Below, piece after piece: positions 42,229-52,405 of a stretch of DNA of 52,570 nt. The stretch's first letter is position 1. The number at the start of each line of letters is the position of its first letter. The stretch comes from Pseudomonadota bacterium. Its GTDB lineage: Bacteria; Pseudomonadota; Alphaproteobacteria; Rhodospirillales; 2-02-FULL-58-16. The notes under the pieces were generated by a model, which ran no database searches, was not told the DNA's origin, and saw only the letters and a list, made by a program, of their open reading frames with translations. The stretch covers positions 1 to 52,570 of the forward strand of contig JACZQZ010000003.1 in assembly GCA_022545455.1 (NCBI GenBank), written 5' to 3'. The translations under genes and the position numbers were made by a program.

Positions 42229-43605
42229 ATGGAAGCCGTTGCCGTGCAATCGAATCTGACCGGCATCGCCATCGTCGTGCTGGCGGCGCTGCTGTGCGGC
42301 CTCGCCATGGAGCGGCTGCGCCAGCCCGCCATCGTCGGCTACATCCTGGCCGGGGTGCTTTTGGGACCCTCCGCCCTGGCCCTGGTGGAAAACCGCGACC
42401 AGGTCAACGTGCTGGCGGAACTGGGCGTGCTGATGCTGCTCTTCGTCGTCGGCATGGAGTTGTCCTTGCGCGTCTTCCGGCGGCTGTGGCGCCTGGCGGT
42501 GACCGCCACCCTTTTCCAGATCGGCGCCTCCACCGCGGTCATGCTGGTGTTGTCCAGGTTTTTCGGCTGGCCCCTCGGGCTGTCGCTCCTGTTCGGCTTC
42601 GTGGTGGCGCTGTCCAGCACCGCCGTCGCCATCAAGGTGCTGGACAACGTGGGCGAGCTGCGCACCCGGGCCGGGCGCATCACCATCGGCGTGCTGGTCG
42701 CCCAGGACCTGGCCGTGGTGCCCATGATGCTGGTCCTCGCCGCGGTGGCCGAGGGCCGCTTCGACTGGGTGGCGATGACCAAGATCGCGGCGTCGGTGGC
42801 GTTCCTCGCCGCCCTGATCTGGTTTTTGAGCAGCGGCCGCAAGGTGCGCCTGCCGTTGGCGGGCATGGTCGCCGGCCATATGGACCTGAGGCCGCTGGCG
42901 GCGGTGGCATTCTGCTTCGGAACGTCGGCGTTGTCGGGCCTGCTCGGGCTGTCGGCGGCCTATGGGGCGTTTCTCGCCGGGCTCATCATCGGCAACAGCA
43001 CCGAACGCCGTGTGATGGTCGAGGCCACCCGGCCCATACAAAGCATCCTGATGATGATCTTCTTCCTGTCCATCGGGCTGCTCATCGACCTTCCCTACAT
43101 CTGGGCCAACCTGGGCACCGTGCTGATGCTGTTCTTCCTGGTCACGGTGTTCAAGACGGCCCTGAACGTCGGCATCCTCAGGGCGTTGGGCCAGTCCTGG
43201 CAGCACGCCTTTCTGGCCGGCATCATGCTGGCCCAGATCGGCGAGTTCTCCTTCCTGCTGTCCATCGTCGGGGTCGAGCATGGGATCATCAGCCGCGCCG
43301 ACAGCCGCATCGTGGTGGCGGTGACGGCCATGAGCCTCGCCTTGAGCCCGCTGTGGGTGATCACCGCGCGGCGCCTGCGCGACCTGGCGGCGGCCGGCAT
43401 CACCTCCCTGGGCGAGATCCTGCGGCTGGTCTACAGGCCGGAAGTGGACATGGTCGCCGATACCCTGGACGAAACGCGCCTGTGGACGACGGTGACGACG
43501 CGCCGCGTCGGCGCGTTCTTCCGCCGGCGGCAGGAACGGTTGCGGGCCAGGGCGGCGGCCGCCAAGGGAAAGGCCGCCGTGCCCGCCAAAAGGTCCCATG
43601 CCTGA
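42229..43605 (+). CDS. CPA2-family monovalent cation:proton antiporter
   Basis: A 458-residue membrane antiporter of the Kef/RosB branch with about twelve to thirteen helices. RQPAIVGYILAGVLLGPSALALV is near the N-terminus, ELGVLMLLFVVGMELSL follows, and the unwound VALSSTAVAIKVL / LVAQDLAVVPMML helices lie at about 123-170. Most Kef proteins add a Rossmann-type RCK domain. Here the chain stops after the membrane part with a basic, coiled tail (RRRQERLRARAAAAKGKA). The start is the ATG at 42229. It overlaps rnhB by 8 bases. Confidence 0.9.
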   Translation: MEAVAVQSNLTGIAIVVLAALLCGLAMERLRQPAIVGYILAGVLLGPSALALVENRDQVNVLAELGVLMLLFVVGMELSLRVFRRLWRLAVTATLFQIGASTAVMLVLSRFFGWPLGLSLLFGFVVALSSTAVAIKVLDNVGELRTRAGRITIGVLVAQDLAVVPMMLVLAAVAEGRFDWVAMTKIAASVAFLAALIWFLSSGRKVRLPLAGMVAGHMDLRPLAAVAFCFGTSALSGLLGLSAAYGAFLAGLIIGNSTERRVMVEATRPIQSILMMIFFLSIGLLIDLPYIWANLGTVLMLFFLVTVFKTALNVGILRALGQSWQHAFLAGIMLAQIGEFSFLLSIVGVEHGIISRADSRIVVAVTAMSLALSPLWVITARRLRDLAAAGITSLGEILRLVYRPEVDMVADTLDETRLWTTVTTRRVGAFFRRRQERLRARAAAAKGKAAVPAKRSHA

Positions 43606-44210
43606 CTTCACCCTGGAAGAGGCGGCCGGCGGCACAATCGCAGGGATCGACGAGGCGGGACGCGGCCCGTGGGCCGGCCCGGTGGTGGCGGGGGCCGTGA
43701 TCCTGGATCGTCGGACCTTGTGCGCGGACCTGCGCGACGGCCTCGACGATTCCAAGTTGCTGTCGCGGCCGAGGCGCGCCGGCCTGTACGAAATCCTGTG
43801 CCGGACGGCGCGCATCGGCATCGGCCGGGCCGAGGTGAGCGAGATCGACTCCGTCAACATCCTGGGCGCCACCATGCTGGCCATGGCGCGGTCCGTCAGC
43901 GCCCTCGGCGTCATCCCCGACCTGGCGCTGGTCGACGGCAACCGGAAGCCGGAGCTGCCCTGTCCGGTACAGTGCGTGGTCAAGGGGGACCGGCGCAGCC
44001 TTTCCATTGCCGCCGCCTCCATCGTCGCCAAGGTGAGCCGGGACGGCATCATGGCCGAGCTGGCCCAGGCCTTCCCGGGCTACGGCTGGGAACGCAACGC
44101 CGGCTATGGGACGCCCGAGCACCGCGCCGCCCTGGAGCGCCTGGGCGTGACCCCGCACCACCGCCGGAGCTTCGCGCCAATACACAAGATATTGCGCCGC
44201 GAGGCCGGCT

Positions 44211-44212
<2 letters not shown>
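43598..44212 (+). CDS. rnhB: Ribonuclease HII
   Basis: A 204-residue RNase HII, which removes ribonucleotides from DNA. The catalytic carboxylates are in GIDEAGRGPWAGPVVAGAV (D18, E19 in about 16-34), LALVDGNRKPELP (about 108-120), and the DSVNILGATMLAM segment. The family's SIAAASIVAKVSRD motif (about 131-144) and a C-terminal YGTPEH are present. It begins inside the end of the antiporter gene and is followed by ccrM. The rnhB-ccrM neighbourhood is common in alphaproteobacteria. Confidence 0.95.
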
Positions 44213-45387
<1,175 letters not shown>

Positions 45388-45393
45388 GAACCC

Positions 45394-45420
45394 GCCGCGG
45401 CCCCGCGGCCCGGCTTCTTT
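45394..45420 (+). terminator. Possible terminator after ccrM
   Basis: GCCGCGG-CC-CCGCGGC forms a 7-bp stem, followed by CCGGC and TTCTTTCT. The T-tract is broken and offset, so termination efficiency is uncertain. The rest of 45421-45603 shows no gene or RNA I recognise. Confidence 0.4.
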
Positions 45421-45603
45421 CTCCTGATTCGCAGTAGGTGGCCGGCCCCCTCGGGCAATGTGTTCGCCTACGCGGCGGCGTCACCGGGTGGCCTGGGGCG
45501 CGGCGTCGGCCTCATGCGCGGCCAAGGCCTCTGGCCCACCGGGTTCGAAGGTGCAGAGCCCCTCGCCTATCGTCTGTCGGCGTGTCGTGCGTCCCTTTGG
45601 CCG

Positions 45604-46485
45604 CTAGCGCGTCGGCACCGGCTCGTCGCCCGTGTAGTCGTAGAAACCGCGGCCCGTCTTGCGGCCCAGCCAGCCGGCCTCGACGTACTTGACCAGCAGC
45701 GGACACGGCCGGTACTTGGTGTCGGCGAGGCCCTCGTGGAGCACGTTCATGACGGCAAGGCAGACGTCGAGTCCGATGAAATCGGCCAGCTCCAGCGGCC
45801 CCATGGGGTGGCGGGTCCCGAGCCGCATGGCGGTGTCGATGGCCTGCACCGAGCCGACGCCTTCATAGAGGGTGTAGACCGCCTCGTTGATCATCGGCAG
45901 CAGGAGCCGGTTGACGATGAAGGCGGGGAAGTCCTCGGCGTTGATCGGCTTCTTGCCCAGCTTCTTGACCACGTCGCGGATCACCTCGTAGGTGTCCGCG
46001 TCGGTGGTGATGCCGCGGATCAGCTCCACCAGTTCCATGACCGGCACCGGGTTCATGAAGTGCATGCCGACGAACTTGCCCGGCCTGTCCGTCCCGGCGG
46101 CGAGCCGCGTGATCGAAATGGACGACGTGTTGGAGGCAATGATCGTGTCGGGCCCGAGCACCGGGCAAAGCTTTTTCAGGATGTCCCTCTTGACCTGCTC
46201 GTCCTCGGTGGCGGCCTCGATGACCAGGTCGCAGGTCTTGAAGCCGTCGTACGCGATACCGGTCTCGATGCGGCTCAGCGCCGTATCTTTCTCCGATTCC
46301 GAGATCGTCCCCCTGCCCACCTGGCGCGACATGTTCTTCTCGATCGCCGCCATGGCCTTGTCCAGCTGTTCCGTGCCGAGGTCCGCCAGGTACACGTCGT
46401 AGCCGGCCAGCGCGCACACGTGGGCGATGCCGTTGCCCATCTGTCCGGCGCCGACGATGCCGATTTTTTTCAGTTCCGCAGGCAT
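45604..46485 (-). CDS. hbd: 3-hydroxybutyryl-CoA dehydrogenase
   Basis: A 293-residue 3-hydroxyacyl-CoA dehydrogenase, oxidising 3-hydroxybutyryl-CoA with NAD(P) or running the reverse for polyhydroxybutyrate/butyrate metabolism. The Rossmann motif is [19 protein letters not shown] at the N-terminus, followed by [11 protein letters not shown] and [12 protein letters not shown]. The catalytic histidine is in [15 protein letters not shown] (about 139-153) and the glutamate follows it. The C-terminal dimer domain has [19 protein letters not shown]. It follows etfA by 36 bp, an arrangement linking acyl-CoA oxidation with electron transfer. Confidence 0.95.
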   Translation of the reverse strand: MPAELKKIGIVGAGQMGNGIAHVCALAGYDVYLADLGTEQLDKAMAAIEKNMSRQVGRGTISESEKDTALSRIETGIAYDGFKTCDLVIEAATEDEQVKRDILKKLCPVLGPDTIIASNTSSISITRLAAGTDRPGKFVGMHFMNPVPVMELVELIRGITTDADTYEVIRDVVKKLGKKPINAEDFPAFIVNRLLLPMINEAVYTLYEGVGSVQAIDTAMRLGTRHPMGPLELADFIGLDVCLAVMNVLHEGLADTKYRPCPLLVKYVEAGWLGRKTGRGFYDYTGDEPVPTR

Positions 46486-46521
46486 TCCAACCCCCCCTTG
46501 GTGTTGCCGTCCAGCCGGATG

Positions 46522-47460
46522 CTAGAGCTGCTTGTCCAGTTCCGCCGACAGCTCGGGCAGGGCCTTGAACAGGTCCGCCACCAGGCCGTAATCGGCGATT
46601 TGAAAGATCGGCGCGTCCTCGTCCTTGTTGATGGCGACGATGACCTTGCTGTCCTTCATCCCGGCCAGGTGCTGGATGGCGCCCGAGATGCCGACGGCGA
46701 CATAGAGGTCCGGCGCCACCACCTTGCCGGTCTGGCCCACCTGGTAGTCGTTGGGGACGAAGCCGGCGTCCACCGCCGCCCTGGAGGCGCCCACCGCGCC
46801 CCCGAGCTTGTCCGCGATCTCTTCGAGAAGCGCAAACTTCTCGCCGCTCTGCATGCCCCGCCCGCCCGAGATGACGACCCGCGCGCTGGTCAGTTCGGGC
46901 CGCTCGGACTTGGTGAGCTCGTGGCCGACGAAGCGGGAAAGTCCCGGGGCCTCGGCCGCCGGGATGTCCTCGATGGCCGCGTTGCCGCCGTCGGGCGCTA
47001 CCGCGTCGAAGGCGGTCCCGCGCACGGTGAGCACCTTGATGGCGTCGGCGCTTTGCACCGTGGCCAGGGCGTTGCCGGCGTAGATCGGGCGGACGAAGGT
47101 GTCCGCCCCCTCGATGCCGCTGACGTCCGAGATTTGCGCCACGTCGAGCAACGCCGCCACCCGCGGCATGAGGTTCTTGCCGAACGTGGTGGCGGGCGCC
47201 AGCAGGTGGCTGTAGGCGGACGCCAGTCCGGCGACCAGGGGCGCCAGGCTCTCGGCCAGGGGGTGGGCGTAGATTTCCGCGTCGGCGAGCAGCACGTTCG
47301 CGACCCCGGCCACCCCGGCCGCGGCCTCGGCGACGGCGCGGCATTCCGCGCCGGCCACCAGGACGCTCACCTCGCCCAGTTCGCCGCCCGCCGCCACGGT
47401 GTTCAGGGTGGCCGGCTTCAAGGCGTCGTTATCGTGTTCGGCGACGACCAGGATGCCCAT
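46522..47460 (-). CDS. etfA: Electron transfer flavoprotein, alpha subunit
   Basis: A 312-residue ETF alpha chain. An N-terminal ETF alpha/beta domain begins [21 protein letters not shown]. The C-terminal FAD-binding domain contains [74 protein letters not shown], continuing to [23 protein letters not shown], the family's signature. It collects electrons from acyl-CoA and related dehydrogenases and passes them to ETF-quinone oxidoreductase. The ATG overlaps the etfB stop by one base (TGATG). Confidence 0.97.
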   Translation of the reverse strand: MGILVVAEHDNDALKPATLNTVAAGGELGEVSVLVAGAECRAVAEAAAGVAGVANVLLADAEIYAHPLAESLAPLVAGLASAYSHLLAPATTFGKNLMPRVAALLDVAQISDVSGIEGADTFVRPIYAGNALATVQSADAIKVLTVRGTAFDAVAPDGGNAAIEDIPAAEAPGLSRFVGHELTKSERPELTSARVVISGGRGMQSGEKFALLEEIADKLGGAVGASRAAVDAGFVPNDYQVGQTGKVVAPDLYVAVGISGAIQHLAGMKDSKVIVAINKDEDAPIFQIADYGLVADLFKALPELSAELDKQL

Positions 47461-48209
47461 CAGATCACCTTGGCCTCGTTCCTGAGCTTGTCCACCAGTT
47501 CGGCGACGCTGCCCACCATGACGCCGGCCTGGCGTTTGGACGGCTCCTCCACCTTCAGGGTGGTCAGCCGGGGCGTGACGTCGACCCCGAGGTCGTCCGG
47601 GCTCAACACGTCGATGGCCTTTTTCTTCGCCTTCATGATGTTGGGCAGGGAGGCGTAACGCGGCGTGTTCAGCCTGAGGTCCGTGGTGATCACCGCCGGC
47701 AATTTCAGCGACACCGTCTCCAGCCCGCCGTCGATCTCGCGGGTCACCTCGGCCGCGCCGTCGGCGAGGACGAGTTTGGAGGCGAAGGTTCCCTGCGGCC
47801 AGCCCAGCAACGCCGCCAGCATCTGGCCGGTCTGGTTGGAATCGTCGTCGATGGCCTGCTTGCCGAGGATGACCAGGTCCGGGCTTTCCCGCTCGACCAG
47901 GACCTTCAGCAGCTTGGCGACGGCAAGGGGCTGGAGATCGACGTCGCTCTCGACCAGGATCCCGCGGTCGCAGCCCATGGCCAGCGCCGTGCGGATCGTT
48001 TCCTGGCACGCCGGCGGGCCCATGGAGACGGCGATAAGTTCGGTGACGGTGCCGGCTTCGCGCAGCCGCACCCCCTCCTCGACGGCGATCTCGTCGAAGG
48101 GATTCATGGACATCTTGACGTTGGCCGTCTCGACGCCCGTGTTATCCGACTTGACCCGGATCTTGACATTGAAGTCGATGACCCGTTTGACGGTGACGAG
48201 GACTTTCAT
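47460..48209 (-). CDS. etfB: Electron transfer flavoprotein, beta subunit
   Basis: A 249-residue ETF beta chain that binds AMP and recognises partner dehydrogenases. It has [20 protein letters not shown] at the N-terminus, [17 protein letters not shown] (about 35-51), and [28 protein letters not shown]. The [27 protein letters not shown] stretch is the beta-subunit signature. It heads a minus-strand operon etfB-etfA-hbd. The 290-bp gap upstream should hold the promoter, though no clear box is visible. Confidence 0.97.
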   Translation of the reverse strand: MKVLVTVKRVIDFNVKIRVKSDNTGVETANVKMSMNPFDEIAVEEGVRLREAGTVTELIAVSMGPPACQETIRTALAMGCDRGILVESDVDLQPLAVAKLLKVLVERESPDLVILGKQAIDDDSNQTGQMLAALLGWPQGTFASKLVLADGAAEVTREIDGGLETVSLKLPAVITTDLRLNTPRYASLPNIMKAKKKAIDVLSPDDLGVDVTPRLTTLKVEEPSKRQAGVMVGSVAELVDKLRNEAKVI

Positions 48210-48499
48210 GGACGGCCCGCGGATGAACTTGGAAAAGGGTCTTTCCAGGATGGAGAAACCGCTCGCAGGAACGTGCTAACAGGCGGAGTTTGCTGGCAAA
48301 TCCACCGCCGCGCCTTCTCTTCGCACCTGCACACTAAGGGCAAAAAGCCCCCCCTGTCAACGGCGGCCCGGGCGGTGGCGGGGCGATCCCGGACGGGGCC
48401 ACGGAGAAGCGGAAATTCCCAAAATACGTGGTCCGGGAGCCTTTGTCGCGACACGCCGTCCACGGTGTCGCGCCGAACCGGCACACCGCGCACCGGCCA
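48210..48499. other. Gap between etfB and the adenosyltransferase gene
   Basis: 290 bp without a supported gene. A perfect 8-bp inverted repeat CGCGACAC/GTGTCGCG lies near 48449-48475, shortly after the adenosyltransferase stop (minus strand), and may terminate that transcript. An AAAAAGCCCCCCC tract is also present. Otherwise I see nothing. Confidence 0.45.
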
Positions 48500-49063
48500 C
48501 TAGCGGTTGGCGCCGGGTATCCACAGCACGTCCTTCCTGCCGCGTCCGTTCAGGTGGCGGGCGAGGACGAACAGATGATCGGACAGGCGGTTCGCATAGC
48601 GGATGGCCACCGGGTTCACCGGCTCCTGTCCGGCCAGTTCGGTGATCAGGCGCTCGGCCCGGCGCACCACGGTGCGGCCCAGGTGCAAATGGGCGGCGGG
48701 CGCGCTGCCGCCGGGCAGCACGAAAGAGGCGAGCGGCTCCAGGTCCGCGTTCAAGGCGTCGATTTCCCGCTCCAGCCGCTCCACCTGGGCGTCGACGATG
48801 CGCAACGCGCCGTCGGTCTTGCCGCCTTCTTCGGGCGTGCACAGGTCGGCGCCCAGATCGAACAGGTCGTTCTGGATGCGGCCCAGCATCTCGTCCGCCG
48901 CGCCCGAGGTGTGCAGGCGCGCCATGCCGATGACGCCGTTGGCTTCGTCCACGGTGCCGTAGGCGGCGACCCGGAGCGCGTGCTTGGGAACCCGCTTGCC
49001 GCCGCCGAGCGAGGTCTCGCCCTTGTCCCCGCCCCGCGTGTAAATGCGCGTCAACCGTACCAT
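48500..49063 (-). CDS. Cob(I)alamin adenosyltransferase (PduO type)
   Basis: A 187-residue ATP:corrinoid adenosyltransferase of the PduO fold, making coenzyme B12. The N-terminal ATP loop is IYTRGGDKGETSLGGGKRVPK (about 7-27). It is followed by VAAYGTVDEANGVIG, LGRIQNDLFDLGADL, and the corrinoid/ATP site FVLPGGSAPAAHLHLGRTVVRRAERL (about 114-139). NRLSDHLFVLAR closes the five-helix bundle. It stands directly after the small HIG1 protein and ahead of the ETF operon; the same neighbourhood recurs in many alphaproteobacteria. Confidence 0.95.
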   Translation of the reverse strand: MVRLTRIYTRGGDKGETSLGGGKRVPKHALRVAAYGTVDEANGVIGMARLHTSGAADEMLGRIQNDLFDLGADLCTPEEGGKTDGALRIVDAQVERLEREIDALNADLEPLASFVLPGGSAPAAHLHLGRTVVRRAERLITELAGQEPVNPVAIRYANRLSDHLFVLARHLNGRGRKDVLWIPGANR

Positions 49064-49074
49064 GGGTCAATTGC

Positions 49075-49281
49075 TCAGCTGTACATCACCGCCGCGAGGA
49101 CGGCGAGCAACGCCACCGCCGCGCCCTGCGCGACGATGCGCAGGCGCATCAGCTTGTTGCCCCAACGGGCGTCGAAGCTGCCGCCCCGGGCCATGGCGAC
49201 GACGCCCGCGACCAACGCCCCCACGGTGACCGCCAGGGCGATGCCGACCAGGACCTTGAGCAATACGGAAAGCAACTCCAT
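49075..49281 (-). CDS. Twin-transmembrane HIG1-domain protein
   Basis: A 68-residue protein with two hydrophobic helices (LLKVLVGIALAVTVGALVAGVVAMA and IVAQGAAVALLAVLAAVMY) joined by GGSFDARWGNKLMRLRI. This is the twin-TM/HIG1 pattern (loop with the W.N.LMR.R core). HIG1 proteins associate with respiratory complexes in mitochondria and some alphaproteobacteria. It lies 11 bp upstream of the adenosyltransferase and is probably co-transcribed with it. Confidence 0.85.
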   Translation of the reverse strand: MELLSVLLKVLVGIALAVTVGALVAGVVAMARGGSFDARWGNKLMRLRIVAQGAAVALLAVLAAVMYS

Positions 49282-49400
49282 GGCCCCGAATATACAGCCA
49301 ATCGCCCGGCGCCGGCAATTTCCATGGAAGGCCGGTCGAATCGGGCCCCGCGCCTTGCCGCCGTCACCGGCGGGATCGGCGATACCGGGCGTGGAGGAGG

Positions 49401-49835
49401 TTAGCCCCCCGCGGATTCGCGGCGCGGCGCGATGACGGGAACGGGCGCGACGTCCGTGCCGGCAACCGCGACGTTGTCGACCAGCGGTTTCAGGGTGTCA
49501 TGCAGGTGGCGCACGACGCCGTCGCGGTATTCCTCCCGGATCAGGCACCAGCTCACGTACAGCCCGCCGTTGATTTCGTAGCCCATGATGTCGCCGTTGC
49601 GGCCGACGTGGTGGAAGGTGTCCGCCAGGTCTTCGGTGTGGCCCACGAACACCCACGCCGGCCGCACGCCGGCGTGCCAGACCACGTAGACCCCGCCGAG
49701 CCCGGACAACCCCTCCGCTTCGGGGTCGAGTCTGATCAGGCGGTGGAAGCGACCGTGCGCGGATATGGCCCAGTTGGGATCCATCGGCCCGTCGGACACG
49801 ATGGGCTTGACCTTACTTCTGCCAAACAACGGCAT
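49401..49835 (-). CDS. Hypothetical protein with a degenerate GIY-YIG-like core
   Basis: A 144-residue protein. The middle reads GGVYVVWHAGVRPAWVFVGHTEDLADTFHHV (about 47-77), which has the strand-turn-strand spacing of a GIY-YIG nuclease (GVYVV...VFVG). It lacks the second tyrosine, and the downstream catalytic arginine and glutamate cannot be placed safely. It may be a non-catalytic relative. The C-terminal half has RDGVVRHLHDTLKPLVDNVAV. GAGGAG stands ahead of the ATG. No partner is suggested by the neighbours. Confidence 0.55.
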   Translation of the reverse strand: MPLFGRSKVKPIVSDGPMDPNWAISAHGRFHRLIRLDPEAEGLSGLGGVYVVWHAGVRPAWVFVGHTEDLADTFHHVGRNGDIMGYEINGGLYVSWCLIREEYRDGVVRHLHDTLKPLVDNVAVAGTDVAPVPVIAPRRESAGG

Positions 49836-50098
49836 CTCCTCAGATACCCGGGCCCCGCCGGGGCGGCGTCACGGCTCCCGGTGTTGGCGCGGCGGCGGCT
49901 CCCCGCGGGGGAAACCGGCGGCGCGGGCCGCGGTCCCACCGGCCTCCGTCCGCGGCATCGGACGGAAACCGCCTTGCATGGCAGTGTTATGCATCCGTGG
50001 TTGCAAAATGGTTAATTTCCGCGTTTCCGCGGGTTCTTCGTTCGATGCGGAGCCCCGGACGTTGGCCGCCTTTATACCAATGTTCGATGATATCGGTA

Positions 50099-51967
50099 TT
50101 ACCCCAGGGGCCGGGTCGCGGTCTCGAGCCAGCGTGCGGTGTCGGCGTCCACCAGCGGGGTCAGCGCCTCGCGGACGCCGGCGTGGTAGGCGTCCAGCCA
50201 CGCCCTTTCGCCGCCGGTCACCAGGGAGGGCTCGACCAGGGTTACGTCGATGGGGGCGAGGGTCAGGGTCTCGAAGCCGAGCAGGTCCTTTTCCGCCCCC
50301 TCCGGCGCCTCGGCCGGCGTCACCGTGACCAGGTTCTCGATGCGGATTCCATAGGCCCCGGTCTTGTAGTAGCCCGGTTCGTTGGAGACCACCATGCCGG
50401 GCTCCAGGGCGACCCGGTTGGGCCGCTTGGCGACCCGTTGCGGCCCCTCGTGCACGCACAGGTAAGCCCCGACTCCGTGGCCGGTGCCGTGGTCGTAGTC
50501 CAGCCCCGCCTCCCACAGCGCCCGCCGGGCCAGGGTGTCGAGCTGGGAACCGGTGGTGCCCTTGGGAAACCGCGCCGTGGCGATGGCGATGTGGCCCTTG
50601 AGCACGCGGGTGAAGCGGTCGCGCATCTCGTCCGTCGGTTCCCCGATGGCCACCGTGCGGGTGACGTCGGTGGTCCCGTCCAGGTACTGGGCGCCCGAAT
50701 CGACCAGGTAAAGCGACCCCGGCTCCAGGACCCGGTTGGTCTTTTCGGTGACCCGGTAGTGGACGATGGCGCCGTTGGCGCCGGCGCCGGAAATGGTGGG
50801 AAAACTGAGGCCCCGGAAGTGCTTGCCTTGGCGCCGCAGGCCTTCCAGCCGCTCGGCGGCCGCCATCTCGGTGACGCCGCCGGCCGGCGCCGTCGCCGCC
50901 AGCCAAGCCAGGAAACGGCTGAGCGCCGCGCCGTCGCGCCGGTGGGCGGCGCGTATGCCCTTCAGCTCGACGGGGGTCTTGCGCGCCTTGGGCAGGGCGC
51001 AGGGGTCGGGCCCCCGGGACAGCCTGGCGCCCGCCTTCTTCAGGCGGTCGAACACCCAGGCCGGCGCGCCGGCCGGGTCGACGCGCACCGTCTTGCGGGC
51101 GCCGCCCAGCCGGTCCAGGGCCGGGCCGAAGGCGCCGGGCCCGCGGACCGTGACGTCTTTGTCCAGGTGCCGTTCCACGCCCTTGGTCAGCTTGCGGCGG
51201 TCGACGAACAGGTCCACGGTCCCGTCGGCGTCCAATACGGCGAAAGCGAGGGCGAGGGGGGTAAAGGGCACGTCGCCGCCGCGCAGGTTGAGCAGCCAGG
51301 CGATGGAATCCGGGGCCGTCAGCACGGCCGCGTCCACCTTGTCATCGGCCAGGGTTGCGGCCACCCGGCGGCGTTTCTCGTCCGAGGTCACGCCGGTGAA
51401 GGTGGTGCTCTGCGCCACCACGGGCGCAATGGGCGGCGGCGGCTGGTTGCGCCACACCGCGTCCACGGGGTTGTCGGCGGCGGCCACCAGCCTGGCCCCG
51501 GCCTTTTCGCAGGCGGCGCCCAGGTGCGCCACCTGGTCCGGCGTGTGCAGCCAGGGATCGTAGGCCAGCCGCGCCTTGGTCGGCAGGTGGGCGGCGATCC
51601 ACTCGCCGGGCGGGCCGTCGGCCGGCGGCGGAAACTCGTACAGGGCGGCGTCCACTTCGGCGCGCGCCTGCAAGGTGTAGCGTCCGTCGACGAACACGGC
51701 GGCGCGGTCCCTGAGCACCACCGCCGTGCCCGCCGAGCCGGTGAACCCGGTCAGCCAGGCCAGGCGCTCGGCCCGCCTCGGCACGTATTCCCCCTGATGC
51801 TCGTCGGCCCGGGGCACGATGAAGCCGTGCAGCCGGCGCCGCTTCAGCTCGCCCAGCAGGGCCGCCAGCCGGGCCGGCGCCTCGTTTCCCGGGCCGTCCA
51901 GGCCGTCGTCGGCCGAGGCCGCCAGCCGCGCCCTGAGGGCGGCCAGCTGGCCGGCAAGCTCGGCGCG
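50099..51967 (-). CDS. pepP: Xaa-Pro aminopeptidase (M24), N-terminus cut by the chimeric contig end
   Basis: At least 622 residues of a large M24B aminopeptidase, releasing N-terminal residues next to proline. Two creatinase-N-type domains (from FIVPRADEHQGEYVPRRAERL and VLTAPDSIAWLLNLRG) precede the pita-bread catalytic domain. Metal ligands are in YLVDSGAQYLDGTTDVTRT (two aspartates), TGHGVGAYLCVHEGP (histidine), SNEPGYY (glutamate) and FETLTLAPID (glutamate). In-frame coding continues upstream of the internal GTG at 51817 (RAELAGQLAALRARL...). It then runs into unrelated sequence at about 51967 before any start codon, so only a few residues are missing. Confidence 0.9.
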   Translation of the reverse strand, partial: RAELAGQLAALRARLAASADDGLDGPGNEAPARLAALLGELKRRRLHGFIVPRADEHQGEYVPRRAERLAWLTGFTGSAGTAVVLRDRAAVFVDGRYTLQARAEVDAALYEFPPPADGPPGEWIAAHLPTKARLAYDPWLHTPDQVAHLGAACEKAGARLVAAADNPVDAVWRNQPPPPIAPVVAQSTTFTGVTSDEKRRRVAATLADDKVDAAVLTAPDSIAWLLNLRGGDVPFTPLALAFAVLDADGTVDLFVDRRKLTKGVERHLDKDVTVRGPGAFGPALDRLGGARKTVRVDPAGAPAWVFDRLKKAGARLSRGPDPCALPKARKTPVELKGIRAAHRRDGAALSRFLAWLAATAPAGGVTEMAAAERLEGLRRQGKHFRGLSFPTISGAGANGAIVHYRVTEKTNRVLEPGSLYLVDSGAQYLDGTTDVTRTVAIGEPTDEMRDRFTRVLKGHIAIATARFPKGTTGSQLDTLARRALWEAGLDYDHGTGHGVGAYLCVHEGPQRVAKRPNRVALEPGMVVSNEPGYYKTGAYGIRIENLVTVTPAEAPEGAEKDLLGFETLTLAPIDVTLVEPSLVTGGERAWLDAYHAGVREALTPLVDADTARWLETATRPLG

Positions 51968-52114
51968 CTGGGGGCGACGATCTCAGGCGCCGGACCGGCC
52001 GTGCTCGTTTGGTGCTCCTCGCAGAGCTCGGGCGATATCGCTGAGAAGCTGCGCTCGCATGTGGGCGACTCGGCCGAGGTGCGGCCGGTGCCGTTCTCGT
52101 CGCGCGCCGTGTAG
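51955..52114 (+). pseudogene. thrB: Homoserine kinase (thrB) C-terminal fragment in the chimeric end
   Basis: The plus strand encodes KLGALGATISGAGPAVLVW, the GHMP-kinase glycine-rich C-terminal motif of ThrB, followed by AEKLRSHVGDSAEVRPVPFSSR-type residues and a stop at 52114. Nothing of the other ~250 ThrB residues precedes it. It begins inside the aminopeptidase gene on the opposite strand. It is a fragment, probably joined artificially. Confidence 0.7.
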
Positions 52115-52258
52115 AAGACGTGCCAGTTGTTGCCGTCGTACACCATCTCCGGGTCTTCGACCCCAAGGGCTTCGTGCGGGTAGCTGGGGCTCAGCGCCGC
52201 AATGGTGCTGATCAGCTGGACCGATCCGACATCGCTGGCCGTTCCCCAGAAAATCTCG
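52076..52258 (-). pseudogene. Glycosidase-like fragment in the chimeric end
   Basis: The minus strand encodes SPSYPHEALGVEDPEMVYDG and then NNWHVFYTARDENGTG, resembling the GVEDP..VYDG..YHVFYTA segment of five-bladed beta-propeller glycoside hydrolases (GH43/GH130-like). It has neither beginning nor end and shares no frame logic with its neighbours. Confidence 0.5.
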
Positions 52259-52405
52259 CCGTCGATGCCGTAGGCGATGGCTTTTTGTGCGATCGTGCGC
52301 GATGCGGTCTGTTTCTCGCGCGGGATCGAGATGGCCCACTGATTGTTCTGCACGATCATGATCATCGGGACGTTGAAGACCGCGGCGAAATTCATGGCCT
52401 CGTGA
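52259..52405 (-). pseudogene. pdhA: Pyruvate dehydrogenase E1 alpha (pdhA) internal fragment in the chimeric end
   Basis: The minus strand encodes FHEAMNFAAVFNVPMIMIVQ, then NNQWAISIPREKQTASRTIAQ and KAIAYGIDGE. This is the thiamine-diphosphate domain of E1 alpha proteins of the Gram-positive type. The usual GDGATSEGD before it and VDGNDV after it are replaced by unrelated sequence. It is an internal piece of about 49 residues. Confidence 0.75.

Noticed and set aside
45440-45603. tRNA-like GGGTTCGAA segment after ccrM
   Set aside because: No acceptor, D or anticodon stems can be formed around it.
50075-50102. Weak inverted repeat ATACC...GGTAT downstream of the aminopeptidase, resembling the end of foldback copy A
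   Set aside because: Only five bases per arm match and no internal arms or conserved loops are present.
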